Assembly: GCF_022605165.1 (NCBI RefSeq)
Contig: NC_063074.1
Coordinates: 2,011,501-2,075,500 of the forward strand
DNA from: Purpureocillium takamizusanense
Taxonomy: Eukaryota > Ascomycota > Sordariomycetes > Hypocreales > Ophiocordycipitaceae
Length of the DNA: 64,000 nucleotides
Direction: 5' to 3'
Shown: piece by piece, positions 11,789-22,326 of the stretch
Position numbering within the stretch: position 1 is the stretch's first letter
Layout of the letters: every line of letters begins with the position of its first letter
Translations under genes and position numbers: made by a program
The notes under the pieces: model-generated
Seen by the model: the letters and a program-made list of their open reading frames with translations, nothing else
What the model was told of the DNA's origin: nothing
Database searches by the model: none

Positions 11789-13616
11789 ATGGACGTCAAT
11801 GAATTTCGCCAGGCGGCCAAGCAGGCCGTTGACCAGAGTAAGTGCTCGGCCCGTGCTGTGTTACTGTTGGCTGCGCCTGCCGTGTCGACGCCATGTGTCG
11901 ACGCCGGTGTCCGTCTCACGCAATGGATCGACCTCCTGGAATTCCGAATGCCCCTCCCCCGCGGCGGCGGCGGTAGACCGCACCTTACAATGCCTCGCCG
12001 CCCGTCGCATCGCATCGCATCGCAATAAACGTCCTCACTAACGTCGTCGTGCCGCAGTTGCCGACTATCATGAGTCCGTCTCCTCGCGGCCCGTCGTCTC
12101 CAATGTCCAGCCGGGATACCTGAGGCCCCTGCTCCCCGCTGAGGCGCCTCTCGACCCCGAGCCTTTCGCCGACATCGCCGCCGACATCGAGTCCAAGATC
12201 ATGCCCGGCATCACGCACTGGTCCTCCCCGGGCTTCATGGCCTTCTTTCCCTGCTCCAGCAGCTACCCGGCGGCGATCGCCGAGATGTGGTCCAACGCCT
12301 TCAACGGCGCCCACTTCAACTGGATCTGCAGCCCCGCTGCCACGGAGCTCGAGACCGTCACCCTCGACTGGTTGGCCCAGGCCCTGGCGTTGCCGTCGTG
12401 CTTCCTCAGTGGCGGGGAGACGCACGGCGGTGGTGTCATCCATGGCAGCGCCAGCGAGGCCATCCTGACCGTCATGGTCGCCGCCAGGGATAAGTATCTT
12501 GCGGCAAGGACGGCACATCTCCCGGACGGCGAGGAGAAGGAGGAGGAGACGTGGCGGCTACGCAGCCGTCTCGTCGCCCTGGGCAGCGCTGGTGCCCACT
12601 CCAGCACTAAGAAAGCTGCCCAGGTCCTCGGCGTTCGATTCGCCACCGTCCCTGTTGATGAGGAGCACGGCTTCGCCCTGCAAGGTCCAGCTCTTGCCCA
12701 TTCTCTCGACGAGCTCGCCGCCAAGGGTCTCGAACCCTTCTACTTGACGACCACGCTCGGCACCACCGATGTCTGCGCCGTAGATGATTTTGCTGGCATC
12801 GCCACCGCCCTGGCTCCGCGTGCCGGTACCGCGGCGGAGGTCTGGGTGCATGTCGACGCCGCCTATGCCGGCTCGGCACTCCTGCTTGAGGAGAACAAGC
12901 CCCTGACTCAGCCCATGGCTGAATTTCACTCCTTCAACTTCAACCCTCACAAGTGGATGCTTACCACGTTTGACTGCTCCGCGGTCTGGGTCCGCAGCCG
13001 CGCACATCTCATCTCGGCCCTTAGCATCAAGCCGCCCTACCTTCGTAATCAGTTTTCGGATGGTGATCTCGTCACCGACTACCGCGACTGGCAGATTCCC
13101 CTCGGCCGTCGCTTCAGATCCCTCAAGCTCTGGGTCGTTTTGCGCTCATACGGCCTTCGTGGCCTCCAGGCCCACATTCGCAAGGGCGTTGGCTTGTGCG
13201 AGAGCCTCGAGACCAAGTTGCGTCAGCGTCCGGATCTGTTCACCATTTACACGCCGGCTCGCTTCGCACTCCTCACCGTGCGCCTCGCGGGCGACGACGC
13301 CGAACAGGTCAACCGCCGGACGGAGGCGCTGTACGAGCAGATTAACGCTGCCGGCCAGTTCTATCTCACCAGCACCGTCATCAATGGCAAGTTTGCCATC
13401 CGTGTCTGCACCGGCGTTGCCACTGTGCAGCAAGAGCATATTCAGAAGCTCTTTGAAGTGTTGGTCGAGGGCACAGAAAAGCTGATCGGTGCTGAGAGGT
13501 CTGCGCAAAGCCCGGGCAAAGACAGTATGAAGATGAATGGTGTCAAAGCAAACGGCGAGGCCAGAGACTCTCTGGAGACAGCGGGCAAAGCCAGTAGGAA
13601 TGGGGTGGCCAGATAG
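11789..13616 (+). CDS. Aromatic-L-amino-acid decarboxylase-like (group II PLP decarboxylase)
   Basis: Exons 11789-11837 and 12058-13616; 535 residues. Family members remove the carboxylate from tryptophan, tyrosine, DOPA or related acids to give amines, using PLP. The fold is complete. RPVVSNVQPGYLRPLLP and SSPGFMAFFP are the typical N-terminal substrate-site blocks. HVDAAYAGS carries the Asp (about D283) that pairs with the PLP ring nitrogen. FNFNPHKWM holds the Schiff-base lysine (about K315), followed by FDCSAVWVR. The intron ends with a CACTAAC branch-like site and GCCGCAG. The C-terminus is a hydrophilic tail of about 45 residues. The substrate cannot be read from sequence; tyrosine or tryptophan are guesses. 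The gene stands alone, with no prenyltransferase or synthase beside it. Confidence 0.9.
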
Positions 13617-13843
13617 AAAGAGCATGCCGTAATTGACTAAATATATACTGTAGCGATGTGCAATATATAGGTGTCTGTTACGAAGTATATATATGTTGAC
13701 ATTATCTTATGCAGGGTACTACCTGTTAAGTGGGCCAAGTGAAGCGACGTCTTAGAAGACAATGGGTAATGCCGTTGGCAATGGGGTAGCAGAATAGTAA
13801 GAGCATGTCGTGACTGATTAATTGATTATAGCGATGTGCAGTA
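13599..13843 (+). repeat. Imperfect direct duplication of the decarboxylase 3' end
   Basis: Bases 13599-13668, which span the last codons and stop of the decarboxylase gene, recur at about 13780-13843. Shared blocks are AATGGGGT, AAGAGCATG and TAGCGATGTGCA, in the same order and spacing. The second copy differs at scattered positions and has a small deletion. It does not extend a coding frame. Confidence 0.75.
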
Positions 13844-14314
13844 CGGACGCTCACGCGGGATAAGTAGCTCAACTAAATTACGTAGCACTGAAATGGCTCC
13901 TTGCAACACGTTTGCTAGGTTCTCCTGGATACAGCAAGAGCTTCGTGTAAACTTGGTGTCATGAGGTGTTCACATGACCTGCTCACGGCTTATTGTAGCC
14001 GTAATGATTATCTCGCTCATTCATCAGGACTGGCGAGATGAAACATGAGGCTGCGCAAGCTTGCCATGCGCCCTGTGCATTGGTGCGTGAGCATATCTGT
14101 TACCGGTGTGTGTCTTTTCATCAAAGCTTCCGCGCATTTGAATATGAGATGATGGATTCGGCCCCGAAAGCGGGCACAGGATATAAAGAAGCTGCTGCCC
14201 CTGCCCGGGCAGGAAGTTTGCTCCCTCTCCACGAGCTGCAATCCCGCCACCAGTCATCATCATCCTATACGTCCCCCTCATATCATCGACACTAGCCTGC
14301 GATTGCCAACCAAT
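13617..14314. other. Intergenic: duplicated decarboxylase tail and secreted-protein promoter
   Basis: Holds the AT-rich 3' UTR of the decarboxylase gene, the decayed second copy of its 3' end (13780-13843), and the promoter of the next gene with a TATA box at 14182. No gene seen. Confidence 0.6.
14182..14188 (+). promoter_or_regulatory. TATA box of the cysteine-rich secreted protein gene
   Basis: TATAAAG 127-133 bases upstream of the ATG at 14315, followed by a C-rich stretch and a CATCATC/CACTAG start-like region. Suggests a strongly regulated promoter. Confidence 0.6.
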
Positions 14315-15079
14315 ATGCAGCCAAATCTGTTCCTCAAGCTTCTCGGGCTCGTCGCAGCGGCTGCTGCCGTGTCCGGCTTGACGTGCGAGCCAGAAGACCC
14401 CTGCATGCAGTCGGACTGTGCCACGTGTGAGAAGAATGGCCAAAGGGTGGATGATGGCAAACCAGGCGTGAGTTTTTTTCCCTTTTTTTTTTCGGCAGTC
14501 TTTTTTTACGGCACATGCTCAGGTCCCCGACCCCCCCCCCCTTCTCAATCCGCCTCTGTCGATGCCAGTTAGGCGTGTGAGGAGAGAGAATCTGGACGAC
14601 GTTTAAGAAGAGGAAGGGGGAGGAGGGTGGGCTGTTGCACACGCGGAGAGGACGGGAAGGAGGACATCAGGCCCAAACAGCAGGGAAACCCATTGATTGC
14701 TAACATCGCCCGCCCCCCTCGCGGCGTAGCTTTGCGCGGTGATGGAAAATGGTCACTATTGTTCCTACATCAACAAGCCCTTCAAGGACAGGGCAAAGTA
14801 CCCAGTTACCCATCATGCTTGGAGCTACGCCTCCGTTGTGAATTGCAACGCCAGGAGTCCGGTAAGTACAGGGTTTACACGAATTCCCCCTCTCCCCCCG
14901 CCGTTGCGCTTCGGGGAACCAAGCAGGACGGTAAACGAATTTTGGGGGGGACAATTGCTGATCGCGGCCGCCACGCACACTTGGTGTGCGTGTGTGCGTG
15001 TTGTTTGTATTTATAGTGCACAAATACGGGCAACCTGTGCATCCTCCTTCCGGGACGGACCGAAGCCAATTGCTACTGA
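14315..15079 (+). CDS. Small secreted cysteine-rich protein (effector-like)
   Basis: Exons 14315-14467, 14730-14861 and 15017-15079, all joined in phase 0; 115 residues. Residues 1-21 form a classical signal peptide (Leu/Ala core, then AVSG). The mature part of about 94 residues has ten cysteines: four in exon 1 (TCEPEDPC, SDCATC), three in exon 2 (LCAV, HYCSY, VNCNA) and three in exon 3 (CTNTG, LCIL, NCY). An even number suits five disulphides in the extracellular space. The frame stays open across both junctions with good signals (GTGAGT, GTAAGT; the last acceptor is TTTATAG). I do not recognise the family. Such proteins include fungal effectors, adhesion factors and antimicrobial peptides, but none of these is shown here. 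Exon 2's acceptor (GGCGTAG) is the least certain point. Confidence 0.72.
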
Positions 15080-15860
15080 TGCTGCTGAATCATGGTATCA
15101 TGGGAGGGGAAGAGGGTTTTTGGCTCGAGGCCAGACGAACGAGTGGTCGGTCGGTCGTCTCTCTGGGCCAGAAGGACTTGTTTGGCTGTTCTCTTGGAAT
15201 AAACGACACGTGGGCTTGACTTCGAAGGCTCGTCTGCAGATGCGGCCCGGGTGCCGCCACGCAGTGACATCACCCGCACCCGGGCTCGCCAACCTTCTCA
15301 GTCGCCTCTCCTCCCGTTGGGCCGACCGAGCATGGGGCAATTGCGAGCAACCAAATTTGGCCTGCGGATTTATTTGTGTGGTAAACAATAGCGCGAAATA
15401 GACTTGAACCTCCTGCACCTTGCCGAGGCCCAATCTCCCCTCTCATGGCGTGGCGTTGCCAGACGGCATTTGGCGGCGAAAAGCTGCGTGCTGGGCCCGT
15501 GCGGTCACAACTCAAAGGCGACAATCACTAGTAGCTCAACAACAGCGTGTTGACCATGGAGGAATGCCGATGGCATATATAGCTAGACCACGGTGTTTGA
15601 CAGCTCCGTCTAGCAATCGCCGGTGCTTCCCAGTGTCTATCAGACCGTCCGACATAAATGTCACCCAATAAAGCCTAAAGCGCCAGGCAACCTGTTCCAA
15701 TACACTTGGATAGTGACGTGCCTTTGAAAATCTCTAAACGCCGTGAAATGCAACCCGCCAACATCATGGCTTCTGTTCAGCAGCATTGGTATCATCATGA
15801 GTAGCCGCGGCGCAAACGAGCTGTCGCGACGACCGCCAGAAGACCTCCTGGAGCGGTCCC
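15080..15860. other. Intergenic between two convergent genes
   Basis: 3' flanks of the secreted-protein gene (+) and the TFIIA gamma gene (-). Open frames present in all directions look random; no repeat or RNA gene seen. Confidence 0.5.
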
Positions 15861-16365
15861 TCAAGTCTCGCCGGGTTTCTTGGAATTGCAGCTGACAATC
15901 TTGACCTTGTCCGCCTGGACGGTCTGGCTGCCGTTGTCCATTTTGAAGGTTACGTTCTTGATGAGAAACGTCCACACCTCGTCGCAGAAACGATACGTGT
16001 CGAGGCTCCCCTGCACCGGTCCTTGTCAGCATACGACACCCAAACACGGGGCTCTGAGTTGCCTTGTCGCCGGTAGGGCCACGGGCACTGACCTTGAACT
16101 GCAGGCGGCTCTTGACGCTCTTCTGAAGCGTCTCGGTGATGGCTTGGTCGAAATTGCCGAGAATCTTCATCGCAAGCTGGGGGTTTATCCGCTCATCGCT
16201 GATGAGATCGTCGAGCGTGTCTGTCAGAGCGAGACCGATACTGGGAGAGGGCCAGCGTCAGCATGCCAGCGGCAACCGTCATAGAGCCACCGTCGGCCGG
16301 TTTGCCACTGCGCCATACCTGCTCCGACGGTAGAGCTCGTAGAAGCTCTGTGCACCCGAAGCCAT
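15861..16365 (-). CDS. TOA2: Transcription initiation factor TFIIA, gamma (small) subunit
   Basis: Exons (minus) 16365-16319, 16240-16093 and 16010-15861; 114 residues, close to the 109-122 of known orthologues. TFIIA binds TBP on the core promoter and stabilises the TBP-DNA complex for RNA polymerase II. The N-terminal four-helix part reads [20 protein letters not shown] then [17 protein letters not shown], and the beta-barrel part reads [20 protein letters not shown], both diagnostic. The first splice junction rebuilds the conserved RRSSIG (AG + T). The protein ends SKKPGET. The gene is divergent from VMA16, sharing a 426-base promoter region. Confidence 0.96.
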
Positions 16366-16791
16366 GGCTGTGGTGTGTTTAGCGAGCGCAAAGGAAGCTC
16401 CTATTAAGCGATCGATGGGATGCGACAGCAACGAAGCTTGCTCGCGAGATGTCGTTTGTGTCAAGGGCGAGGTTACGTTGTTAACCACAAAGCAGAGGGG
16501 TAGTAGCCAGGTTGGCGCCACATGCGCTGACTAAAGGGGACGGCTCAGCCACAGCAACCAAACTGCTGCCTCCTGGAGGCACATCATGTGACGCCGCTGT
16601 GGGTGCTCCCCGTTGTTGCGCAGTACCGGCGGGAAACCAACCAAGGCCAAGCAACTTGTTGGAGGAGCTCGGACAGCTGTTACGGCCTCGACCATCACCG
16701 CAGCAGCCGCGCACTCGTCCCGTTCGTTCGACGCCATCGATCGCCGAACTGCCCTCGACGTCGAAGCAGCACCGACACGAAAGCCGCCGCG
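16366..16791. promoter_or_regulatory. Shared divergent promoter region TOA2 / VMA16
   Basis: 426 bases between the two start codons, without a TATA box. Open frames on both strands here are shadows. Both genes are housekeeping, so co-regulation through a bidirectional promoter is plausible but not shown. Confidence 0.5.
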
Positions 16792-17645
16792 ATGAGCCTC
16801 ACCTATGGAGTCGGCGGCGTTACGTCGTTCCTGACCATTGTGGGAGCGTGTACGTGCAATGCCCGCGACAACGGAATCCCCTCGTTCCGCCGAGGACACT
16901 CATGACGAGCGTTGGCTGACGAATGACGTCGATGGCAGACATGCTCTTTACCGGCAGCGGCGAGTCCTTCAATGTCGGCGCGTTCTTAGAATCAGTGTCG
17001 CCCTATGCCTGGGCTGATCTGGGTATCGCCCTATGCATTGGCCTGTCGGTCGTCGGCGCCGCCTGGTGAGCATCACCAACCCGCTCTCAAGTCCCCGCCA
17101 CGGGGGATCAAGACTGTCCCACGAGCTGCTTGCTGACTCGCTGCGCTACGATAGGGGAATCTTCATCACCGGATCCTCCATCCTCGGCGCCGGCGTGAAG
17201 GCGCCGCGCATTCGCACCAAGAACCTCATATCCATCATCTTCTGCGAGGTCGTCGCCATCTACGGCGTCATTATGTCCATCGTATTTTCCGCACTGGTCG
17301 ACAGCGTTGAGGGCCCCGAGGCTTTCTCCGCCAATGCCTACTATACCGGTTACGCCATCTTCTGGTCAGGCGTGACAGTCGGCCTGTGCAACCTCGTGTG
17401 CGGCGTGGCTGTTGGCATCAATGGTAGCGGAGCCGCTCTCGCCGACGCCGCCGACGGATCGCTGTGCGTTTGCCCCCATCTCCGTTTCTCTGCGCCGAGT
17501 TATGTTGGTCTCGAATGCTAACATGACAGACAGTTTCGTCAAGATCCTGGTCATTGAGATCTTCAGCTCCGTGCTTGGCCTCTTCGGCCTCATTATTGGC
17601 CTGCTCGTGTCTGGCAAGGCCTACTCTTTCGGCAAGACCTCGTAG
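16792..17645 (+). CDS. VMA16: V-type proton ATPase proteolipid subunit c''
   Basis: Exons 16792-16849, 16939-17065, 17155-17463 and 17534-17645; 201 residues. The c'' subunit sits in the rotating proteolipid ring of the membrane V0 sector and carries protons. Five hydrophobic segments are visible. [17 protein letters not shown] follows the first span, and [20 protein letters not shown] and [16 protein letters not shown] match the family closely. The essential proton-carrying Glu is in [11 protein letters not shown] (about E93). The last exon encodes [20 protein letters not shown]. All three junctions rebuild conserved words (Tyr, Trp and Leu codons are split). The shortest exon is the first (58 bases), so the N-terminus is slightly less certain. 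Convergent with cnxE. Confidence 0.94.
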
Positions 17646-17957
17646 ACGCATCGAGGAGCCCAGGTTTGCGGGGATGATTGGGATTTATGCTACAGAGTAG
17701 CGACAGCTCGCCACTGACAGAAAGGCGAGGCGCCCCTTTGCATTGCGCCAATAGTATTTTGGTCTGGCGTTTGGGACGACTGGCTGGAGAGGTTATGTTA
17801 TGGATTGTACCACTAACCAGCCCTTGGACTTGAGCATGTATATGTACACCAGCCCGTGAGATGAGCCAAGATTAGAACAGTCAAACTACTTGAAGCATCC
17901 AGCGAGTTATGCATCTCTCGGCGCAACCATATCCAAACGTCGCGAATTTTTACCTTC
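17646..17957. other. Intergenic between convergent VMA16 and cnxE
   Basis: 312 bases of 3' flank shared by two tail-to-tail genes; no feature seen apart from likely UTR and poly(A) sequence. Confidence 0.5.
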
Positions 17958-20074
17958 CTAGCCCATCCGAGCAGCGTTCATCAGCAACGCCTCGACCTTG
18001 GACCCCTTTTCGAGCTTCCCCTTGCCGCTCGGCATGCACACCAAGGCATTCGCCGACCGCAAGCTTCCCACCTTCGAACTTCGTTGCCCACCAGTGCTGC
18101 TGGCGAGAAGCTGTCCGTCCTTGCCCACCGTCACCACAGCGCGATGGTACTCGGGCCGGGGGTCCATCGGGAAGTCGTGCGCCAGGAAGACGGGAACTTT
18201 GGGCAGGCCGACGGGTGCGATGCCCGACTGTTTGTGCAAGGACGGAAGGACAAACAGGTGAAACGTCACCAGCGCTGATGCTGGGTTGCCTGGCAGCGAG
18301 AAGATGGTCTTGGACACCCGGTTCCCCTCATTGTCCTTGACCGGCACCGTCGCGAATGTCGTCGGTTTCCCCGGCTTCATGGCAACCCTGCCAAAGTGAA
18401 TAGTGCCGCCGAGGGACCGCTCAATCGTGGGTTTGAGCAGGTCCAGCTCCCCCATTGACACCCCGCCCGTGGTAATGAGCACGTCGGCCCGCCGGAGACC
18501 GCTCCGGAGCGTCTCTTCTAACGTGCCGGGCTTGTCCTTGGCAATGCCGAGGTCGACGACCTCGAATCCCCATTCCTTGACGGCCGAAATGAGCGTGATG
18601 CGGTTCGTGTCACGGACCTCGCCGAGCCGCAGTGGGCCTGGGCGGGCGTACTCGATAATCTCGTCACCGGTGGACAGGATGCCAATCACCGGACGCCGAT
18701 ACACCTTGGCTTGAGCGACGCCAACGGCGGCGAGGAGACCAATTTCTCCGCCAACGCCAGAGATTTGCTCACCCTTGTCGAGAATGACGGAGCCTTCCTT
18801 GATGTCGCTTCCCACCTCTCGCACGTTTTCGCCTTCATTGACACCCTCGGCATGAATCTCCACCTCCTTTTCTTCTTTGCCATCTTCTGTCATCGTCTTG
18901 AGCACAGTGTCCTCCACCATGATGACCGACGTCGCTCCCGGGGGCAGCGGGGCGCCGGTAGTGATTCTAGCAATCTCGCCCTCCTTCAATGGCCGGACCT
19001 CGCCGGGAGCTGCGTGAGAGATGGCCGTGACCGGAAACACACCCTTCATGTTGCCGTCCTTCGGGGCCACGACGGCGTATCCGTCGACGATGCTGGCTCG
19101 GAATGCTGGAACATTTTCCCGTGCTCTGACCGCTTCCGCGAGGACGGAGCCCACTATGGCTTCGTCGACATTGCGATGAGAGACTTGCGGCTCAGGGCTG
19201 TGTTCGGCAATGAGAGCAAAGGCGTCATCGACCGACAGCATCGGATAGGGTGACTCGCGGTTTCGCCGAGAGGGTCCGAGCTGGGGATCGTTTGACAGTG
19301 CCTGGGCGTTTGGGTTCGTATGTCGCACAAGGTTCCCGTGGCCGTGACCATGACCGTGATGGTGGTGGTGATGGTGATGATGGTGGTCATGTTCTTGGCT
19401 TTGAGCCTGCGATTTCGACGCCGCAGTAATACCAGCATCTGACTCGAGCTTCTTAACGCCCCCAGAGTGCAGCACCCGCGAGTTGGCACCTGCCGCTTGG
19501 AGGCAAGCGTGTGGCAGCGTCTTGATGATGGCTTGCAAGTTTTCTTTGGCGCCTTTGGGCGAGCCGGGAAGCGTGACAATGATGGATTTGTTTCGCACGC
19601 CAGCCGCTGGTCGGGACATCATGGCGACTGTGGCGGTTAGCAAAGGAAGGAGTTGGCTCTTGCGGAATGGCTTACACGGCGTTACTGCGAGAGAGGAGGA
19701 CAACATGGCGTGGACCAGCCCCGGCGCTTGCTTGTGAAGCAAAGGCGAAACCGCCTTGACCACGGTCAGCAATTGATTGTACGCAAGCCCAATGGGAGAA
19801 CCGGCACCTCTGGAGTACCATCCGCCACGGCAAAGCCTGTGCCGCCTGTCGTGATGATCAAATTGGGCGCCGCATGGCCGTCGGCCCAGGCGGTGATTTG
19901 TTTCTGGATCTGCATGACGTCGTCGGTCACAATGGACTCGCCGGTGAGCTTCCACTTCCCGTCTCCCTCATCGTTGAAGACGTCGCGGAGTATGGCCGCC
20001 GATGCGTCTGCGGATGGGTTCTGGGCGGCCGTCGTTGAGACGATGAGCAGAGCCGCCGTCAGAGGGCCGTCCAT
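17958..20074 (-). CDS. cnxE: Gephyrin-type molybdopterin adenylyltransferase / molybdenum insertase (MogA-MoeA fusion)
   Basis: Exons (minus) 20074-19808, 19754-19676 and 19627-17958; 671 residues. The protein adenylates molybdopterin (MogA-like domain, about 1-170) and then inserts molybdate (MoeA-like domain, about 240-671), making cofactor for nitrate reductase, sulfite oxidase and xanthine dehydrogenase. The MogA part shows TTGGTGF and TPFAMMSRPAAG with TLPGSPKGAKENL; the MoeA part shows SIVDGYAVVA, TGDEI, TTGGVSMGELD and LPGNPASALV. Introns are only 53 and 48 bases; the second splits the Phe codon of TPFAMM. A His-rich linker (about 195-213) joins the domains. Domain order follows animals and fungi, the reverse of plant Cnx1. 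Divergent from POP5. The Neurospora equivalent is nit-9. Confidence 0.95.
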
Positions 20075-20512
20075 GGTGGTGAAATGCGTGGCTACAATAT
20101 ATATGAATGAGTCTGTGTTCGGTTACGAAGAATTGTGGGTTAGTTTGCAACGGCAAATTCGATGGCCAGTGTTGATGATGAGGCGGCTGGATAGACAGTC
20201 ACTTAGTAGACAGGAGCAGATTGGAGGCCATCGCGGGGCCCGAAGCTACATAGCTTGTCATATGTACTACAGCTGCATCAGCGGCTGGTTGGTGGCGCCC
20301 CGCCGCCCCAAATTCGCCTGCCCGGCTTTAGAGGCGGCGCTCCGGACGCCGCCGAAACACGACCTCAAAAATCAACATCAACACCAGCACTCACCTGCAC
20401 CATCGGTCGCATCCGCAGCGCGACGTCTTAACACACCACCACAAGAAGCTGCCGGGCTCTGAAGGTGGCATGTAGCGACAGTGGCATCGTCAGGCGACAG
20501 CTCACCGACATA
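20075..20512. promoter_or_regulatory. Shared divergent promoter region cnxE / POP5
   Basis: 438 bases between start codons. Contains an ATATATAT-like word near 20097-20104, close to the cnxE start, and a TTACGAAG word. No gene seen. Confidence 0.45.
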
Positions 20513-21118
20513 ATGGTTCGCATCAAGGAAAGATATCTCCTCGTCAATATCGTTTATCCCCCGGAGGTGACGGACAGACCCTCACCCAAAGTGCCCGACT
20601 TGGTGGTCCATCGCCAACCTACCGTTGAGAAGCTCACGCCGCAAGCCCTCCTCAAAGCCATACGAAGTGAAGCGGCGTTATTATTTGGCGACTACGGGGC
20701 GGGGGCCCTCGAAGGTCATCTCACAGGTTTGTAGCCCCCCCTTGCGCCCCATCAGTTTCTGTGATCGATGCTGATATGCCCTCCAGTCAAGTACCTCTCC
20801 CTGGCAACGTCTACCTTCATTCTCAGGTGCTCCAGGGCGCACCATCAGATGCTATGGGCGTCATTGACCTTGATGAATCGGGTGCCCGTCAAGGATGGCC
20901 GATCGTGCATCTTTCGCGTCGTGCGTGTGAGCGGCACGATGCGCAAGGCAGAGGAAGAAGCAATTCGTCAAGCAAGAGCGCTCATCCTGGCTGCCAAAGA
21001 CGAAGTCTCCTCAAGCAAGGGTACCATTATCGGCTCCGAGCGCGCGCTTCAAGACCAATTCTCGCGCGAGGAGATGGGCGACCTCAGCGACGATTCCATG
21101 GATCAGGACGACGGTTGA
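20513..21118 (+). CDS. POP5: Ribonuclease P/MRP protein subunit Pop5
   Basis: Exons 20513-20726 and 20787-21118; 181 residues (yeast 173). Pop5 is a core protein of RNase P, which trims the 5' ends of tRNA precursors, and of RNase MRP. The start MVRIKERYLLVNI is the family hallmark, followed by LTPQALLKAIRSEAALLFGD. The splice rebuilds HLTVKYLSLATSTFILRC, also conserved. The C-terminal region runs VSGTMRKAEEEAIRQARALI and then an acidic tail ending DDSMDQDDG. The single 60-base intron is phase 1. The stop codon lies only 6 bases from that of GPN2 on the other strand, so the two transcripts must overlap at their 3' ends. Confidence 0.94.
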
Positions 21119-21124
21119 AGGGTA

Positions 21125-22326
21125 TCATTTCTTTCTAATTACCTTGACTCCGTTGTCGGACGGCACAGACATGTCCCCAAAATCCGGGTCCGTCTCCGCG
21201 TCCATTCCCGTCTCTTGCGTGGCCTGCACAGAGGCTGCCGGCTGCGGCTGCTCCAGCTCCATGGCCTGCTCCTGCGCTATCCTGGCCTGTTCCTCGTCGG
21301 CCTCACGCTCGAGCCTGTCATATTCCTCCTTTTGGTCGATCCACCGCTCTTGGATGTCTTGCACATCCATCATGGAGGCCTCGTTACGCATTGCCACGGC
21401 CCAAATTGTGTCGTTGGCGCCTTCGGCCCCTCCAAAGACGTATCCGCCGGCGCGGTCAATGACGCGCAACAGGTGCATCATGCTCTTTTTGTTTTCTACG
21501 GCAAGCACTTCATATCGGACGAGCCCGTAGCTCTCAATCATACTGGCAATGGCCTCGTTGAGCCTGCCAAACTTTTCGCTCCGAAGGACGGGCGACTCAG
21601 CCTCAAGGTACGGCGTGAGGTAGTTGAGGTCGTCGACGTCGGTATAATACTCGAGATTAAAAGGCAGCTCATCGTATGATGCTACCTTGTCGATCTTGGA
21701 AAGGACATTGACGTGCGGCATGTCCATCTGGATCATGGCACGCAAGGAGAGAAGGACGTTGGACACGTACAGGGACGGCTGTGTGACGCAGATGGAATCG
21801 GACAGGTGGACGCAAACAAACTATCAAGCAGTCAGCCGTGATCACACGCGGTCGACGTGGTCGCATGCGTGTAATTTACCCTGAAGCCAATCTTTTGGAG
21901 CTTGTAGAAGATGTTCCTGAGCGAGTTGTGGTGAGTGTAGAGCTCGACTTGGCCGGGGCAGTCAAATAGAATGTAATCCTCCCCCAGCTCCTTCAAGCCT
22001 TCTGCGAGCCACTCGCAATTGTGCTCCAGCTCTTCCAGCGCATACAGGATCCCGCCGTTGGGGCCGAGCCTGTCCTGGCGCATGATGTCCTCGAGTTTGA
22101 TCAGGCTCCGAATATCGAGCGCGCACGGGTAGTTTGCGTGGTCGTTCGCTGGGTCTAGGTTGACGACGGAGCAGGCACGCCCGATGGCGCCCATGAATTG
22201 GTGCACTATTCACATGTCAGAGAAGACAGAGAAGACGACACCTGCGTGTTGGAGACACTCACTGCCATCGCAATAGGTGCTTTTGCCGCTCCCGGGGCTG
22301 CCGAGGACGAGCTGCGCGAACGGCAT
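21125..22326 (-). CDS. GPN2: GPN-loop GTPase 2
   Basis: Exons (minus) 22326-22263, 22205-21880 and 21820-21125; 361 residues. GPN GTPases act in assembly and nuclear import of RNA polymerases II and III. The P-loop is GSPGSGKST (residues 9-17). NLDPAND and the defining Gly-Pro-Asn loop (LGPNGGILYALEEL, about 69-71) follow, then the G3 box DCPGQVELYTH and the G4-type LSKID. The junctions give CDGMHQF and GFRFVCVHLSDS, both expected. The C-terminal tail from about residue 310 is Glu/Gln-rich and disordered. Paralogue choice (GPN2 rather than GPN1 or GPN3) rests on the P-loop region and length. Divergent from NTE1 and tail-to-tail with POP5. Confidence 0.93.
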
